From DAOMNN01 sp050486545 (GTDB taxonomy: Bacteria; Pseudomonadota; Gammaproteobacteria; Burkholderiales; Rhodocyclaceae), in the NCBI GenBank assembly GCA_050486545.1, contig JBJHDM010000057.1, forward strand, positions 1-19,350: a DNA stretch of 19,350 nt, read 5' to 3'. A program made the position numbers and the translations under genes. The notes beneath the pieces were generated by a model that made no database searches, had not been told where the DNA came from, and worked only from the letters and a program-made list of their open reading frames with translations. Of this stretch, positions 1 to 7,510 are shown in pieces; within the stretch, counting starts at the first letter, position 1, and the number at the start of each line of letters is the position of its first letter.

Positions 1-118
1 TTCCGCTGTGGGCGGGGTTCTGTAATACATCCCGGCTGGGTTCTGTTCACCCTGCGTCCCATCTTGAATCAGCCTCCGAACCACAACCCCACCCCCCCAG
101 TGACCCCCCAGGACCTGA

Positions 119-149
119 CCTGACCCCTTCAGTGAACCTGACCCCTTCA
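119..149. repeat. Short tandem direct repeat, TGACCCCTTCA x2
   Basis: TGACCCCTTCA occurs at 121-131 and again at 139-149, an 18-nt period, immediately upstream of the first gene. On the minus strand the unit reads TGAAGGGGTCA. From memory, AAGGGGTCAGG-like leaders often flank REP-associated (Y1) transposase genes in Proteobacteria, so this could be the edge of a decayed element. No transposase motif is clear in 1-118. The repeat is seen directly; its origin is a guess. Confidence 0.5.
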
Positions 150-152
150 CGC

Positions 153-156
153 GAGG
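153..156 (+). promoter_or_regulatory. Ribosome binding site supporting a TTG start
   Basis: GAGG lies 7 nt upstream of the TTG at 164. It supports this non-ATG start for the carbamoyltransferase, whose family-typical N-terminus begins right at that codon. Confidence 0.55.
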
Positions 157-163
157 TACCCCG

Positions 164-1921
164 TTGTCCCTGACCGTTCTCGGCCTTTCCGGCGCACTCA
201 CCCACGACCCTTCTGCGGCGCTCTACATCGACGGCAAGCTGGTCGCGGCGGCCGAGGAGGAGCGATTCGTGCGCGACAAGCACGCCAAGAACCGGATGCC
301 CTACGAGTCAGCTAAGTTCTGCCTCGATTTCGCCAGCATCAAGCCCAAGGACGTCACCGCGGTGGCGATCCCGTTCGCGCCGATCAGCCTGTTCGGCCCG
401 GCCCGTTGGCACTACGCCAGGCGCTACTGGTACGCGCCGGACCGCGGGCTCGACGCCATCCTCATGGGCAATCGCCGCTTTCATCGCTACAAGAAGCGTA
501 TCGAATGGTGTCTGCTGCAGCTCGGTTTCGATCTATCGAAAACCGAGATCGTGCCGGTCGAGCACCACCTCACCCATGCCTCCAGCGCCTACCACTGCTC
601 CGGTTTCACCGAGAAGACCGCGATCATGGGCATCGACGGCAAGGGCGAATACGCCACCACCTTCTTCGGCTACGGTGAAAACGGCAGGATCCACAAGATC
701 AAGGAGTTCTACGATCCGGATTCGCTCGGCGGCCTCTACGGGGCGATCACCGAATACCTCGGCTTCGAGATGCTGGACGGCGAGTACAAGGTCATGGGCA
801 TGGCGCCCTATGGCGACCCGACGCGCTACGACTTCTCGCGTCTGGCCAGATTCGAGAACGGCGAACTCGTGATCAACACCGACTACGCCAACGTGATCGG
901 TTTCCGTCGTTACAAGGAGAAGGGCAAGGGCTTCTACTTCTCGCCCAAGCTCATCGACTGGCTCGGCCCCAAGCGCGAAGGCGACATCGCCGACGACCCC
1001 TACGTCCACTACGCCGCAAGCATGCAGAAGCTGTTCGAGGACCTCTCGCTGCAGATGATGGATCATTACCTGGGTGGCATCCTGCGCGAGACCGGCAAGC
1101 TCGCCTTCGCCGGAGGAGGGGCGCTCAACGTCAAGCTCAACCAGAAGATCATCGCTCGCCCCGAGCTCAAGGAATTGTATGTGCAGCCCGCCTCCGGCGA
1201 CTCCGGCACTGCGCTCGGGGCTGCATCCTACGTGTCGGTGCAGCGCGGCGTGCCGGTCGAGAAGATGGAGCATGTCTACCTGGGGCCGCGCTACAGCAAC
1301 GAAGACGTGATCGCGGCCTGCGCACGCCACCCGGCCAAGCCGCAGTGGGAACTCGTCGCCGACGGCGATGCCGAGATCCCGCGCCGCGTCGCGCAGATCC
1401 TCGCCGACGGCCAGCCGGTCGCCTGGTTCCAGGGCCGCATGGAGTTCGGCCCACGCGCCCTGGGCGGACGCTCCATCCTTGGATGCCCCAGCGTGCCGGG
1501 CGTGGCCGACCGCATCAACGAGCAGATCAAGTTCCGCGAGCGCTGGCGCCCCTTCTGCCCCAGCATGCTCGACACCGTCGGCCCGCAAATGCTCGGCACC
1601 GACCATCCCGCACCGTTCATGACCTTCACCTTCGAGGTCGCCGAAGGCTGGAAGGAGCGGGTACCCGAAGTCGTGCACGAAGACGGTACCGCCCGCGCCC
1701 AGGTGCTCAGGCGTGAGTTCAATCCGCGCTACTACGACCTGATGAAGGAGCTGGAGCAGCTCACCGGCAACGGCGTCGTCCTCAACACGTCGCTCAACCG
1801 CCGGGGCGAGCCGATGATCTGCTCCCCCTCCGATGCGCTGAACATGTTCTACGGGTCGGATCTGCAGGTGCTGGTGATGGAGGACGTGATGGTCGCGAAG
1901 CCAGGGCTCAGGATCGACTGA
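164..1921 (+). CDS. Carbamoyltransferase (NodU/CmcH family), probable LPS core carbamoylation
   Basis: The 585-aa product is a full-length NodU/CmcH-type O-carbamoyltransferase, which transfers the carbamoyl group of carbamoyl phosphate to a sugar hydroxyl. The N-terminal domain opens with the family signature VLGLSG...HDPSAAL and has HHLTHA at residues 134-139, followed by GIDGKGEYATT and EYKVMGMAPYG (about 207-217). The C-terminal YrdC-like domain carries QGRMEFGPRALGGRS near residue 425-440. The start is TTG, chosen because GAGG sits 7 nt upstream and the conserved N-terminus begins there. It is the only plus-strand gene besides msbA, and its stop overlaps the waaL stop by 14 bp. In Pseudomonas a homologous gene in the core cluster is linked to 7-O-carbamoylation of heptose II, so a core-sugar acceptor is likely here. 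The acceptor is inferred; the enzyme class is clear. Confidence 0.93.
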   Translation: MSLTVLGLSGALTHDPSAALYIDGKLVAAAEEERFVRDKHAKNRMPYESAKFCLDFASIKPKDVTAVAIPFAPISLFGPARWHYARRYWYAPDRGLDAILMGNRRFHRYKKRIEWCLLQLGFDLSKTEIVPVEHHLTHASSAYHCSGFTEKTAIMGIDGKGEYATTFFGYGENGRIHKIKEFYDPDSLGGLYGAITEYLGFEMLDGEYKVMGMAPYGDPTRYDFSRLARFENGELVINTDYANVIGFRRYKEKGKGFYFSPKLIDWLGPKREGDIADDPYVHYAASMQKLFEDLSLQMMDHYLGGILRETGKLAFAGGGALNVKLNQKIIARPELKELYVQPASGDSGTALGAASYVSVQRGVPVEKMEHVYLGPRYSNEDVIAACARHPAKPQWELVADGDAEIPRRVAQILADGQPVAWFQGRMEFGPRALGGRSILGCPSVPGVADRINEQIKFRERWRPFCPSMLDTVGPQMLGTDHPAPFMTFTFEVAEGWKERVPEVVHEDGTARAQVLRREFNPRYYDLMKELEQLTGNGVVLNTSLNRRGEPMICSPSDALNMFYGSDLQVLVMEDVMVAKPGLRID

Positions 1922-1923
1922 GC
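1906..1923. terminator. Perfect hairpin across two convergent stop codons (candidate bidirectional terminator)
   Basis: GCTCAG-GATCGA-CTGAGC is a perfect 6-bp stem with a 6-nt loop. The minus-strand stop of waaL (1908-1910) lies in one arm and the plus-strand stop of the carbamoyltransferase (1919-1921) in the other. Neither side has a T-run, so it is not a classical intrinsic terminator. Confidence 0.3.
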
Positions 1924-3272
1924 GGCGTTGCGGCGGGATCGGCGCGCAAGCACCACGCATAGACGAAGCCCCCGATCAGCGCGTTCAGGTAGAAGCCGGA
2001 GTCGTACATGATGTACGACTCGAACAGGTTCGCGACTGTCCAGAAGGCGAAGAACGCCCAGGCGAACACGAAGACATCGGTCGGAATCCGTCCGTTGCGC
2101 CAGGCACTCGTCACGCGCCACCCGACCAGCAGAACGACCCCGGCCATGCAGGCGACGGCCGCGCCCCCGACTGTGACCAGGGTTTCGAGATACGAGTTGT
2201 GAAGATGTCCGAACCGGCTCTTGAAGCGCTCGTCGAAATGCGGTGAATGCCTGATCAGTCGAGACGCCGAGCGCCCACCCCAGCCGAAGATGGGCCTTTC
2301 GGCGATCCATTCGAGCGAGGCCGCCCACGATGCGACCCGCACTCCGATGCTCGTCAGGGGGATCTCCTCCAGGCGGGCCATCCGTCCGAGCGCTTCGATG
2401 CTGACCGACTCGCTTGCGATGCGCTTGACCACCCGCTTGTCGGCCTCGAGGTAGACCAGGCCCGACACGACCAGCGCAAGCGCCATGCCTGCGGCTGCTC
2501 CGCGTTTCATTCGTTGCCTGTGCGTCAGACGATGTCCGAACAGCAGCGACACCGTTCCGAGCGATGACAGGACAACGGCCGCAACGACCAGGCCCAGCCA
2601 TGCCCCGCGCACTTGTGTGACCAGGGTTCCGAACAGCATCAGCATGACGAAGGCGATGCCGAGTGGTGCGATCAGGATGCGCACGCGGGGTGTGCAGGAG
2701 GTCAGGAGTCGTGGCAGGAAAATCGCACCGGCGAGCAGTGCGGTGGCGAACAATACCCCGGTGTGCTGCGCATTGCGGAATCCAAAGTCCACTCGTGTCC
2801 CGCGCCAACCGGCAGTCCAGTGCGACTCCGGTGCGAACCATGCAAGGTGGATGAGCAACCCCGCTGCGGCGCTGAACAGGAGCAGGAACGGGAGGTGCTT
2901 GTAGGAAGCCCTTGTACCGTAGGCGAGAACGACGAAAAAGCAGAATGCCGAGACATACTTCTTCGCCGACGATCCGGTGAACAGGTCCTCGGGGAGCGTG
3001 GCGCGTTGCCAAAGATAGCCGGCAACCACGGCTACGGCCAGTAGCCCGCACAACTGGATCACCCGATCCCGATGCATCGGCGGATCGCGTAGCGCAAATC
3101 CCACCAGGAACAGCAGGAGCAGTGCCCGGGTTAGCCACTTCGCCGTATCGGGAGAGAGAAACCAGACTACTGGAAACAACGTAGCAAGCAAGGCAAAGGA
3201 AAGTTGATACCCTTGGCGCACACTTCTCCATGAAAGCCCATGACTGGAGTGCAGAGCGTCAGGGAAGGCCAT
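1908..3272 (-). CDS. waaL: O-antigen ligase, WaaL / Wzy_C family membrane protein
   Basis: This 454-aa polytopic inner-membrane protein is rich in hydrophobic segments (for example about 24-60, 72-86, 107-145, 172-190, 198-215, 223-245, 260-275 and 370-445). It carries the WaaL/Wzy_C hallmarks: TQVRGAWLG (219-227) with the conserved periplasmic Arg, a large loop with RVASWAASLEWIAERPIFGWG-like sequence (312-332), and HLHNSYLETLV (356-366) with the conserved His. WaaL transfers undecaprenyl-linked O-polysaccharide to lipid A-core in the periplasm. The ATG at 3272 is preceded by GGTGA on the minus strand and lies 14 nt inside the end of the upstream glycosyltransferase gene, suggesting translational coupling. 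It is the last gene of its block. An O-antigen polymerase is the alternative, but the LPS core context favours ligase. Confidence 0.85.
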   Translation of the reverse strand: MAFPDALHSSHGLSWRSVRQGYQLSFALLATLFPVVWFLSPDTAKWLTRALLLLFLVGFALRDPPMHRDRVIQLCGLLAVAVVAGYLWQRATLPEDLFTGSSAKKYVSAFCFFVVLAYGTRASYKHLPFLLLFSAAAGLLIHLAWFAPESHWTAGWRGTRVDFGFRNAQHTGVLFATALLAGAIFLPRLLTSCTPRVRILIAPLGIAFVMLMLFGTLVTQVRGAWLGLVVAAVVLSSLGTVSLLFGHRLTHRQRMKRGAAAGMALALVVSGLVYLEADKRVVKRIASESVSIEALGRMARLEEIPLTSIGVRVASWAASLEWIAERPIFGWGGRSASRLIRHSPHFDERFKSRFGHLHNSYLETLVTVGGAAVACMAGVVLLVGWRVTSAWRNGRIPTDVFVFAWAFFAFWTVANLFESYIMYDSGFYLNALIGGFVYAWCLRADPAATPLSRS

Positions 3273-4104
3273 ACGTTTTCACCATCGCGTCAATTTGCGC
3301 GTCGTTGCCATTTCGGTTTCGTTTCCAAAGGCTTTCGGCCTGGCTTTCGGGCCAACTGACAAGTTCATGCCGGGTGCCGGAATGTCGTGCGAATCTACCA
3401 TTGAGGCGTACCATCCAATACAGCCAGACGTCGTCGGCATCGGGACAGAGTTTCATGAAAACTTCCTGCCTCAAGACGTCGGGGTGTAGGCTCCCTGCTG
3501 GATAGAGTGCCCCCATGCCCCCTGTAGCAAAGTTGCGCCAGTCTTGAGTCTGATCCCGAGTTTTCTTGGTCCACTCCCTGTAGGGGTGGAGCCCGTTTTC
3601 ATCGGAAGCGATCCTGTGCAGACGGTGAGCCACGACATCCTCGGGAAAGCGACGTGACGCAATCAGCAATTCTTGAAGCCAATCAGACCAGAAATACAAG
3701 TCGTCATCGGCGGTGACGATATCTGCTTCGGGATAACCGGCAAGTGTCGGGAGAATTTTCTTGAATGAGCGCAGGTCATCGCAACCACGAATATCGAGTC
3801 CTTCGTGCTCCAACGAACGAACTGTTTCCGGAAGGGCTGGCAGGTCCGCTTCGGCGATCCAGAGGATAAGACGGTCCGGCCGGACGCTTTGCGTGAGGAG
3901 ACTCCTGAGGGTCAAGTGTAGGGTGGGGAAACGCTGGGGATAGGACGTAAGCGAGACGATCAACTCTCGATCTCTCCCGTGATGAGGGGCAGGCTTTCGA
4001 AAATACCAGCGGCAGGCCAGCTTGAATCTGCACCAGTGTGGGCGCCAGTGCTTGAGAAATACTCGTTTTCGTCGTCGCCAGTAACTGGTGGAATGCTTGG
4101 TCAT
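3259..4104 (-). CDS. GT-A-type glycosyltransferase, LPS core/outer core
   Basis: The product is about 281 aa, starting MTKHSTSYW. A basic N-terminal stretch is followed by a GT-A-like nucleotide-sugar domain: LIVSLTSYPQRF near residue 50, LTLRSLLTQSV, and the metal-binding triad VTADDDLYFW near residue 130-138. The C-terminal CPDADDVWLYWM is typical of small cytoplasmic glycosyltransferases that decorate LPS. Donor and acceptor cannot be read from the sequence. The ATG at 4104 is used; a GTG at 4128 would add 8 residues, and neither has a strong Shine-Dalgarno site. The gene overlaps the start of waaL by 14 nt. Base composition is noticeably lower in GC than the neighbours (sampled 60-base lines of 45-50% against about 63% in waaG), suggesting separate acquisition. 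Confidence 0.8.
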   Translation of the reverse strand: MTKHSTSYWRRRKRVFLKHWRPHWCRFKLACRWYFRKPAPHHGRDRELIVSLTSYPQRFPTLHLTLRSLLTQSVRPDRLILWIAEADLPALPETVRSLEHEGLDIRGCDDLRSFKKILPTLAGYPEADIVTADDDLYFWSDWLQELLIASRRFPEDVVAHRLHRIASDENGLHPYREWTKKTRDQTQDWRNFATGGMGALYPAGSLHPDVLRQEVFMKLCPDADDVWLYWMVRLNGRFARHSGTRHELVSWPESQAESLWKRNRNGNDAQIDAMVKTYGLP

Positions 4105-4208
4105 GACATGGTTTGTTGTGCCGGGCACCCGTTCTTGGTTGTGGTGCGTACGAGGGGTGCGTATTGACTGGAGGAATGCTGAATCTTATTGCCTACTATG
4201 GATGTGGT
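4105..4208. other. AT-richer spacer between two glycosyltransferase genes
   Basis: This is the longest gap inside the first minus-strand block. It is about 50% GC in its right half and could hold a promoter for the downstream glycosyltransferase and waaL. I could not identify a convincing -35/-10 pair or hairpin. Confidence 0.3.
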
Positions 4209-5192
4209 TCACGCCGACCTGCGCAGCATCCACGGATACTTGATGGACGCGACGACCCGGTCGAGCAATGCGGGTTGACCGATCGGATGCATCGGGCGAA
4301 CGATTTCCTGGGCGACCAGCCCGCCGATGCGGGAAAACGCGAAGCGCTCGCGGGCCAGCTGCTTTCCGGCCTCGGCGATGCGGTTGCAGACATCTGGAGA
4401 CGCCTCCAGCATTTTCAGTCTCTCCACCGCTTCGGTGGCGGTACGGTACAGGACCACGTTCTCCATGTCCCTGAAGCCGAGTACCTCGTTCTCCTCCGCC
4501 CCCTGGTCTTCCGCGAGCAGCACGCAGCCGGCTCCCATCGCCTCGAAGTTCTTGAGCATGTACTCCGACATTCCCGAATCTGCGCTGACGAAAACCCGGA
4601 TCCTGTTCAGCATCTCGACGTAGGCCTCCCCCGATTCCGTTCGTGTGACGAGCACGGGAAACTCGCGGCCGATTGCTTCGAGCATGCGCCGTCGTGCCGC
4701 ATAGAACTGGTTCTTGGTGCTGCCGAGAAAAGCGGCGAAAACGTCCCGCTCGCTACCAGTATCGATGATCGCGCGATCGTCGAACCCCTTCGGGACGAAG
4801 CGCCCGTCGATTCCCTCTGCGCGAAGCAAACCGCTGATCCGGTGCCCGGAAGAAATCACCCGGCAACCGGGGATCGCGCGGTAGAACTGCGAGTGCTGCC
4901 CGAAGTACTTGCTCTCGGGCATGTAGTTCTGCCACACGTCGTACTCGAGGAAGATCAGTCCATCGATCAGCCGCAATGCGCGCTCCTGACCCTTGAGTCG
5001 CTTGAGGCGCGAAAAGATCACGACGCGGTCGTAGCCCGACGGATCATGGTCCCGGAAAAAGCGCGCAAGGTTCTCCTGCTGTGCGTTGCTCAACCGCAGG
5101 ATCCGGCATTCGGGGAGGTTGTTCGCGATGGATTCGTACAGCCAATCGAGAATGGCTCGACGCTCATCCATGACCAACAGCAGTGTTCTCAT
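4209..5192 (-). CDS. GT-B-like glycosyltransferase (CgeB / glycosyl transferase 1_2-like C-terminus)
   Basis: This 327-aa soluble protein has a C-terminal half resembling GT-B enzymes of the CgeB / Glyco_trans_1_2 type. It shows FLGSTKNQFYAARR (155-168), the spore-coat-like RIRVFVSADSGMSEYMLKNF (197-216), then EAMGAGCVLLAEDQG (217-231). In this family these segments place the donor-binding Glu and the Gly-rich turn. The N-terminal half (MRTLLLVMDERR, FLEYDVWQNY near 81-90) is consistent with the acceptor-side Rossmann-like domain. It probably adds a sugar to the LPS core; donor and linkage are unknown. The ATG at 5192 has only a weak upstream purine stretch. It lies 65 nt downstream of the fusion kinase gene and 104 nt upstream of the next glycosyltransferase, probably in one transcript. 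Confidence 0.7.
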   Translation of the reverse strand: MRTLLLVMDERRAILDWLYESIANNLPECRILRLSNAQQENLARFFRDHDPSGYDRVVIFSRLKRLKGQERALRLIDGLIFLEYDVWQNYMPESKYFGQHSQFYRAIPGCRVISSGHRISGLLRAEGIDGRFVPKGFDDRAIIDTGSERDVFAAFLGSTKNQFYAARRRMLEAIGREFPVLVTRTESGEAYVEMLNRIRVFVSADSGMSEYMLKNFEAMGAGCVLLAEDQGAEENEVLGFRDMENVVLYRTATEAVERLKMLEASPDVCNRIAEAGKQLARERFAFSRIGGLVAQEIVRPMHPIGQPALLDRVVASIKYPWMLRRSA

Positions 5193-5257
5193 GGTGGTTC
5201 TCGTTCAATTTCTATCGGGTCGAGGTGGCGATTCCGACCCCGGCTTGGGTCGTCCGC

Positions 5258-7510
5258 TCATGGCATGTTTCGATCGCTTCGCCAACCGTTCCGGAGCCAT
5301 CGCTTCGCTCGAACCTTCAGATCATACAAATGGAATGATAGCCGGTCGATGACCCCGAACCGGCGCCCCAATACGCTTAGATACCTTTGCATGAACGCCT
5401 CGCGCCCCGGAGCGTCGAGCTTGTTGCAGATCCGGACCAGATCCGCGATGCGCATGCGTAGCGGCAGGCCATGGTCGAAGAAGCGTGCGCGTGCGGTATC
5501 GATCAGGATGAACTCGATCTGCTCCGGGTCTGTGGCGCGAACAAGGATGTTGCCTGCCGACAGGTCCCGGAAAAACACCCCACGGGCGTGCATCCGGAGC
5601 AGGAACGCCGAGAGTTGGGTAAAGGCCGATTCGCGGGTGATGCCGGCGTGCTCGCGTGCGCCCTTCGCATAAGCGGTGAATAGCGAACGGACGGACAGGC
5701 TGCCTTCCACGTGCTCGCAGACGTACCAGTTCCGGGTCAGGTCCTTGCCAGCATACTCTTCGATCCATGCGACCGGCTCGGCGGTGCGAATCCCACGGCG
5801 TAGAAGTTCGCTGGCCCCGTTCCAGCTTCTCAGTGCCTTCGAGGGCTTGAAGCGATCCAGCAGGCGCTTGTGAATCCGGAACCGGACCGGTTGCTTGACC
5901 ACCAGTCTCGCTCCGGGAGTCCGTGGGTCCTCGATCGTCCAGATCGCGTTGCGCGCATGGCGCAAGGCCTCGGCCTTGGGTGGGGGGCGAAGGTTCTCGG
6001 GGCGAAGTGTCGCGATCAGCAACTCAGCTTCCGTACGATCTGCCGCACGGACTGCACCATGCCAGCGGTCGTCCCGGAAGTAGTGGTGGATACCGGCTCC
6101 ATGCCGGTGGATCCGGATCGAGATGTCCCCGCTGTAGTGTGGCTTGAGACGAACGGGATGATCTGCCGGCCAGCGCGCATACACCGGCGATTCGGTGGCC
6201 AGTGTAGGGGGGTGTTCCAGAGGTTGTCCGTCGCGGGACATCCAACGGGCGCTGGCGAGGTCTTCCGGAGCGTATAGAGCGGCCATCGGAACCGCCCGGC
6301 CATTGATGCACCAGATCGCATGCATCACATGCTCCCGGGCGAGAAACGCGTGGACTTCGAGTCCCTGGCCGCTTTGCAGCGCGGCCTGGTATCGGGTCCC
6401 CGGAATCGAACGGGCAAAGGCTGCGTAGGCATCGAAAGCGGGGCGGATCCGGAAGTCCGCAGTCGTTCCTTCGAGCTCCTTGTAATGGGTGATACGCTCG
6501 AGTACGGGATAGGGGCGGGCGCCATTGTCGATCAACCCTTCGCGATGACAGATCAGCGGTCCCCAGCCGGCGCGTTCGAGGGCGCCCGACGCGGCACAAA
6601 GAACCATGTACCGGGCCAGGTAGTCGGCCTGCTTCTGCTCGACGTCCGGCAGCATGCGCTGGATGCGGGGAAGCGTCCAGAATGCGGCGGGCGACTGCAG
6701 GCGTTCAACGCCGACGTCCCGCCCGATTCGCTGCAGCATCCGCGCCTTCTTGACGAGGTTGAACTTGAACAAGGCGGCCATCCGGCGGCCGAGCACCTTG
6801 TGGTCGAACCGCTCCGGCTCGGTGCAGCGCTCGGAGAACAGATTGTCGGTATGGATATCGGGCAGTTGGCCGCGCTGCGCGAGAATTGCGAGCATGCCGA
6901 TGTTGTAAGGGGGTTCGAAGTCGGTGATGTTCGGACCGGCAAGCACGATGCCACGGCTGCGGACCTCTGCATGGGCGATCGACCATGCATCGAGGAACCC
7001 GTCGAGCGTGTATCCCGCCCATCGTTTTCGATTGACCGTCGAGCCGATCTCGAGGCGTTCGATGCGGTCACCGAACCGGTCCAGGGTGTTTCGGACGAAG
7101 GCCGCCCATTCGTCTCGTGCGGCTGACGTTCCCATGGACGATGCGGCCTCGAATGGCTGTACCAGATGCAGCATGACCGCCATTCGCCGTTCGATCAAAC
7201 GCTCCAGCAGCCGGGCGGGAGGGCCCTCGGCATCGCCGTAGCTGAAATCGAGGCGGACGTGCCGGATGCCGAGTTCTTCCAGGCGATTCAGGACGTAGTC
7301 GTCGACCGCGGAATCGTTGGCGGCGGCAACGCAGACGCTGACAAAATCCTCGGCGACCGGATGGTCTGCGGGAGGAAGATGCCCGTCCGGCTGGCGCAGC
7401 CCGCCACGGAAAACGTAACGAAGATTCGCACGTGCGAATTGCCATGTCGTGTGCCCGGTACGTTCCGAAGCGACGACGGGGGGCTTTTCTGCTCCTGATC
7501 GGTGCTTCAT
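5258..7510 (-). CDS. Fusion of a glycoside-hydrolase-like (clan A) barrel and an InaA/WaaP-type LPS kinase
   Basis: The 750-aa product joins two unrelated modules. Residues about 55-345 resemble a clan GH-A TIM barrel (GH39/GH5-like): RHVRLDFSYGD, AVMLHLVQPF, a beta-4 segment LEIGSTVNRKRWAG (about 153-166), QADYLARYMVLCAASG and WGPLICHREGLID. A beta-sandwich-like region follows to about 450, ending ATESPVYARW. Residues about 500-735 form an LPS-kinase domain with the N-lobe Lys in RLVVKQ (K539), catalytic loop FRDLSAGN (D649, N654) and metal-binding IDTAR (D671). The kinase residues are intact, but the usual NE pair of the barrel is replaced by GS, so hydrolase activity is doubtful. The ATG at 7510 forms an ATGA overlap with the upstream gene; a start at 7573 would overlap it by 67 nt. 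No signal peptide is seen, so it is probably cytoplasmic. It probably phosphorylates or recognises LPS core sugars. Confidence 0.75.
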   Translation of the reverse strand: MKHRSGAEKPPVVASERTGHTTWQFARANLRYVFRGGLRQPDGHLPPADHPVAEDFVSVCVAAANDSAVDDYVLNRLEELGIRHVRLDFSYGDAEGPPARLLERLIERRMAVMLHLVQPFEAASSMGTSAARDEWAAFVRNTLDRFGDRIERLEIGSTVNRKRWAGYTLDGFLDAWSIAHAEVRSRGIVLAGPNITDFEPPYNIGMLAILAQRGQLPDIHTDNLFSERCTEPERFDHKVLGRRMAALFKFNLVKKARMLQRIGRDVGVERLQSPAAFWTLPRIQRMLPDVEQKQADYLARYMVLCAASGALERAGWGPLICHREGLIDNGARPYPVLERITHYKELEGTTADFRIRPAFDAYAAFARSIPGTRYQAALQSGQGLEVHAFLAREHVMHAIWCINGRAVPMAALYAPEDLASARWMSRDGQPLEHPPTLATESPVYARWPADHPVRLKPHYSGDISIRIHRHGAGIHHYFRDDRWHGAVRAADRTEAELLIATLRPENLRPPPKAEALRHARNAIWTIEDPRTPGARLVVKQPVRFRIHKRLLDRFKPSKALRSWNGASELLRRGIRTAEPVAWIEEYAGKDLTRNWYVCEHVEGSLSVRSLFTAYAKGAREHAGITRESAFTQLSAFLLRMHARGVFFRDLSAGNILVRATDPEQIEFILIDTARARFFDHGLPLRMRIADLVRICNKLDAPGREAFMQRYLSVLGRRFGVIDRLSFHLYDLKVRAKRWLRNGWRSDRNMP

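Noticed and set aside
1..118. Start of a Y1 transposase on the minus strand
   Set aside because: A PAG-MYY-like string can be read but needs a frameshift and lacks the HUH motif, so it is not called as a gene or pseudogene.
533..1960. Long minus-strand open frame of 475 codons opposite the carbamoyltransferase
   Set aside because: Low-complexity His/Val/Leu/Glu-rich translation with no motif; a shadow of the plus-strand gene in GC-rich DNA.
1849..3231. Second minus-strand frame of 460 codons across waaL
   Set aside because: Arg/Ser/Pro-rich translation without motifs, in another frame of a clear membrane protein gene.
4113..5672. Plus-strand frame of 519 codons
   Set aside because: Antisense to the GT-B gene and the fusion gene; no recognizable domain and no ribosome binding site.
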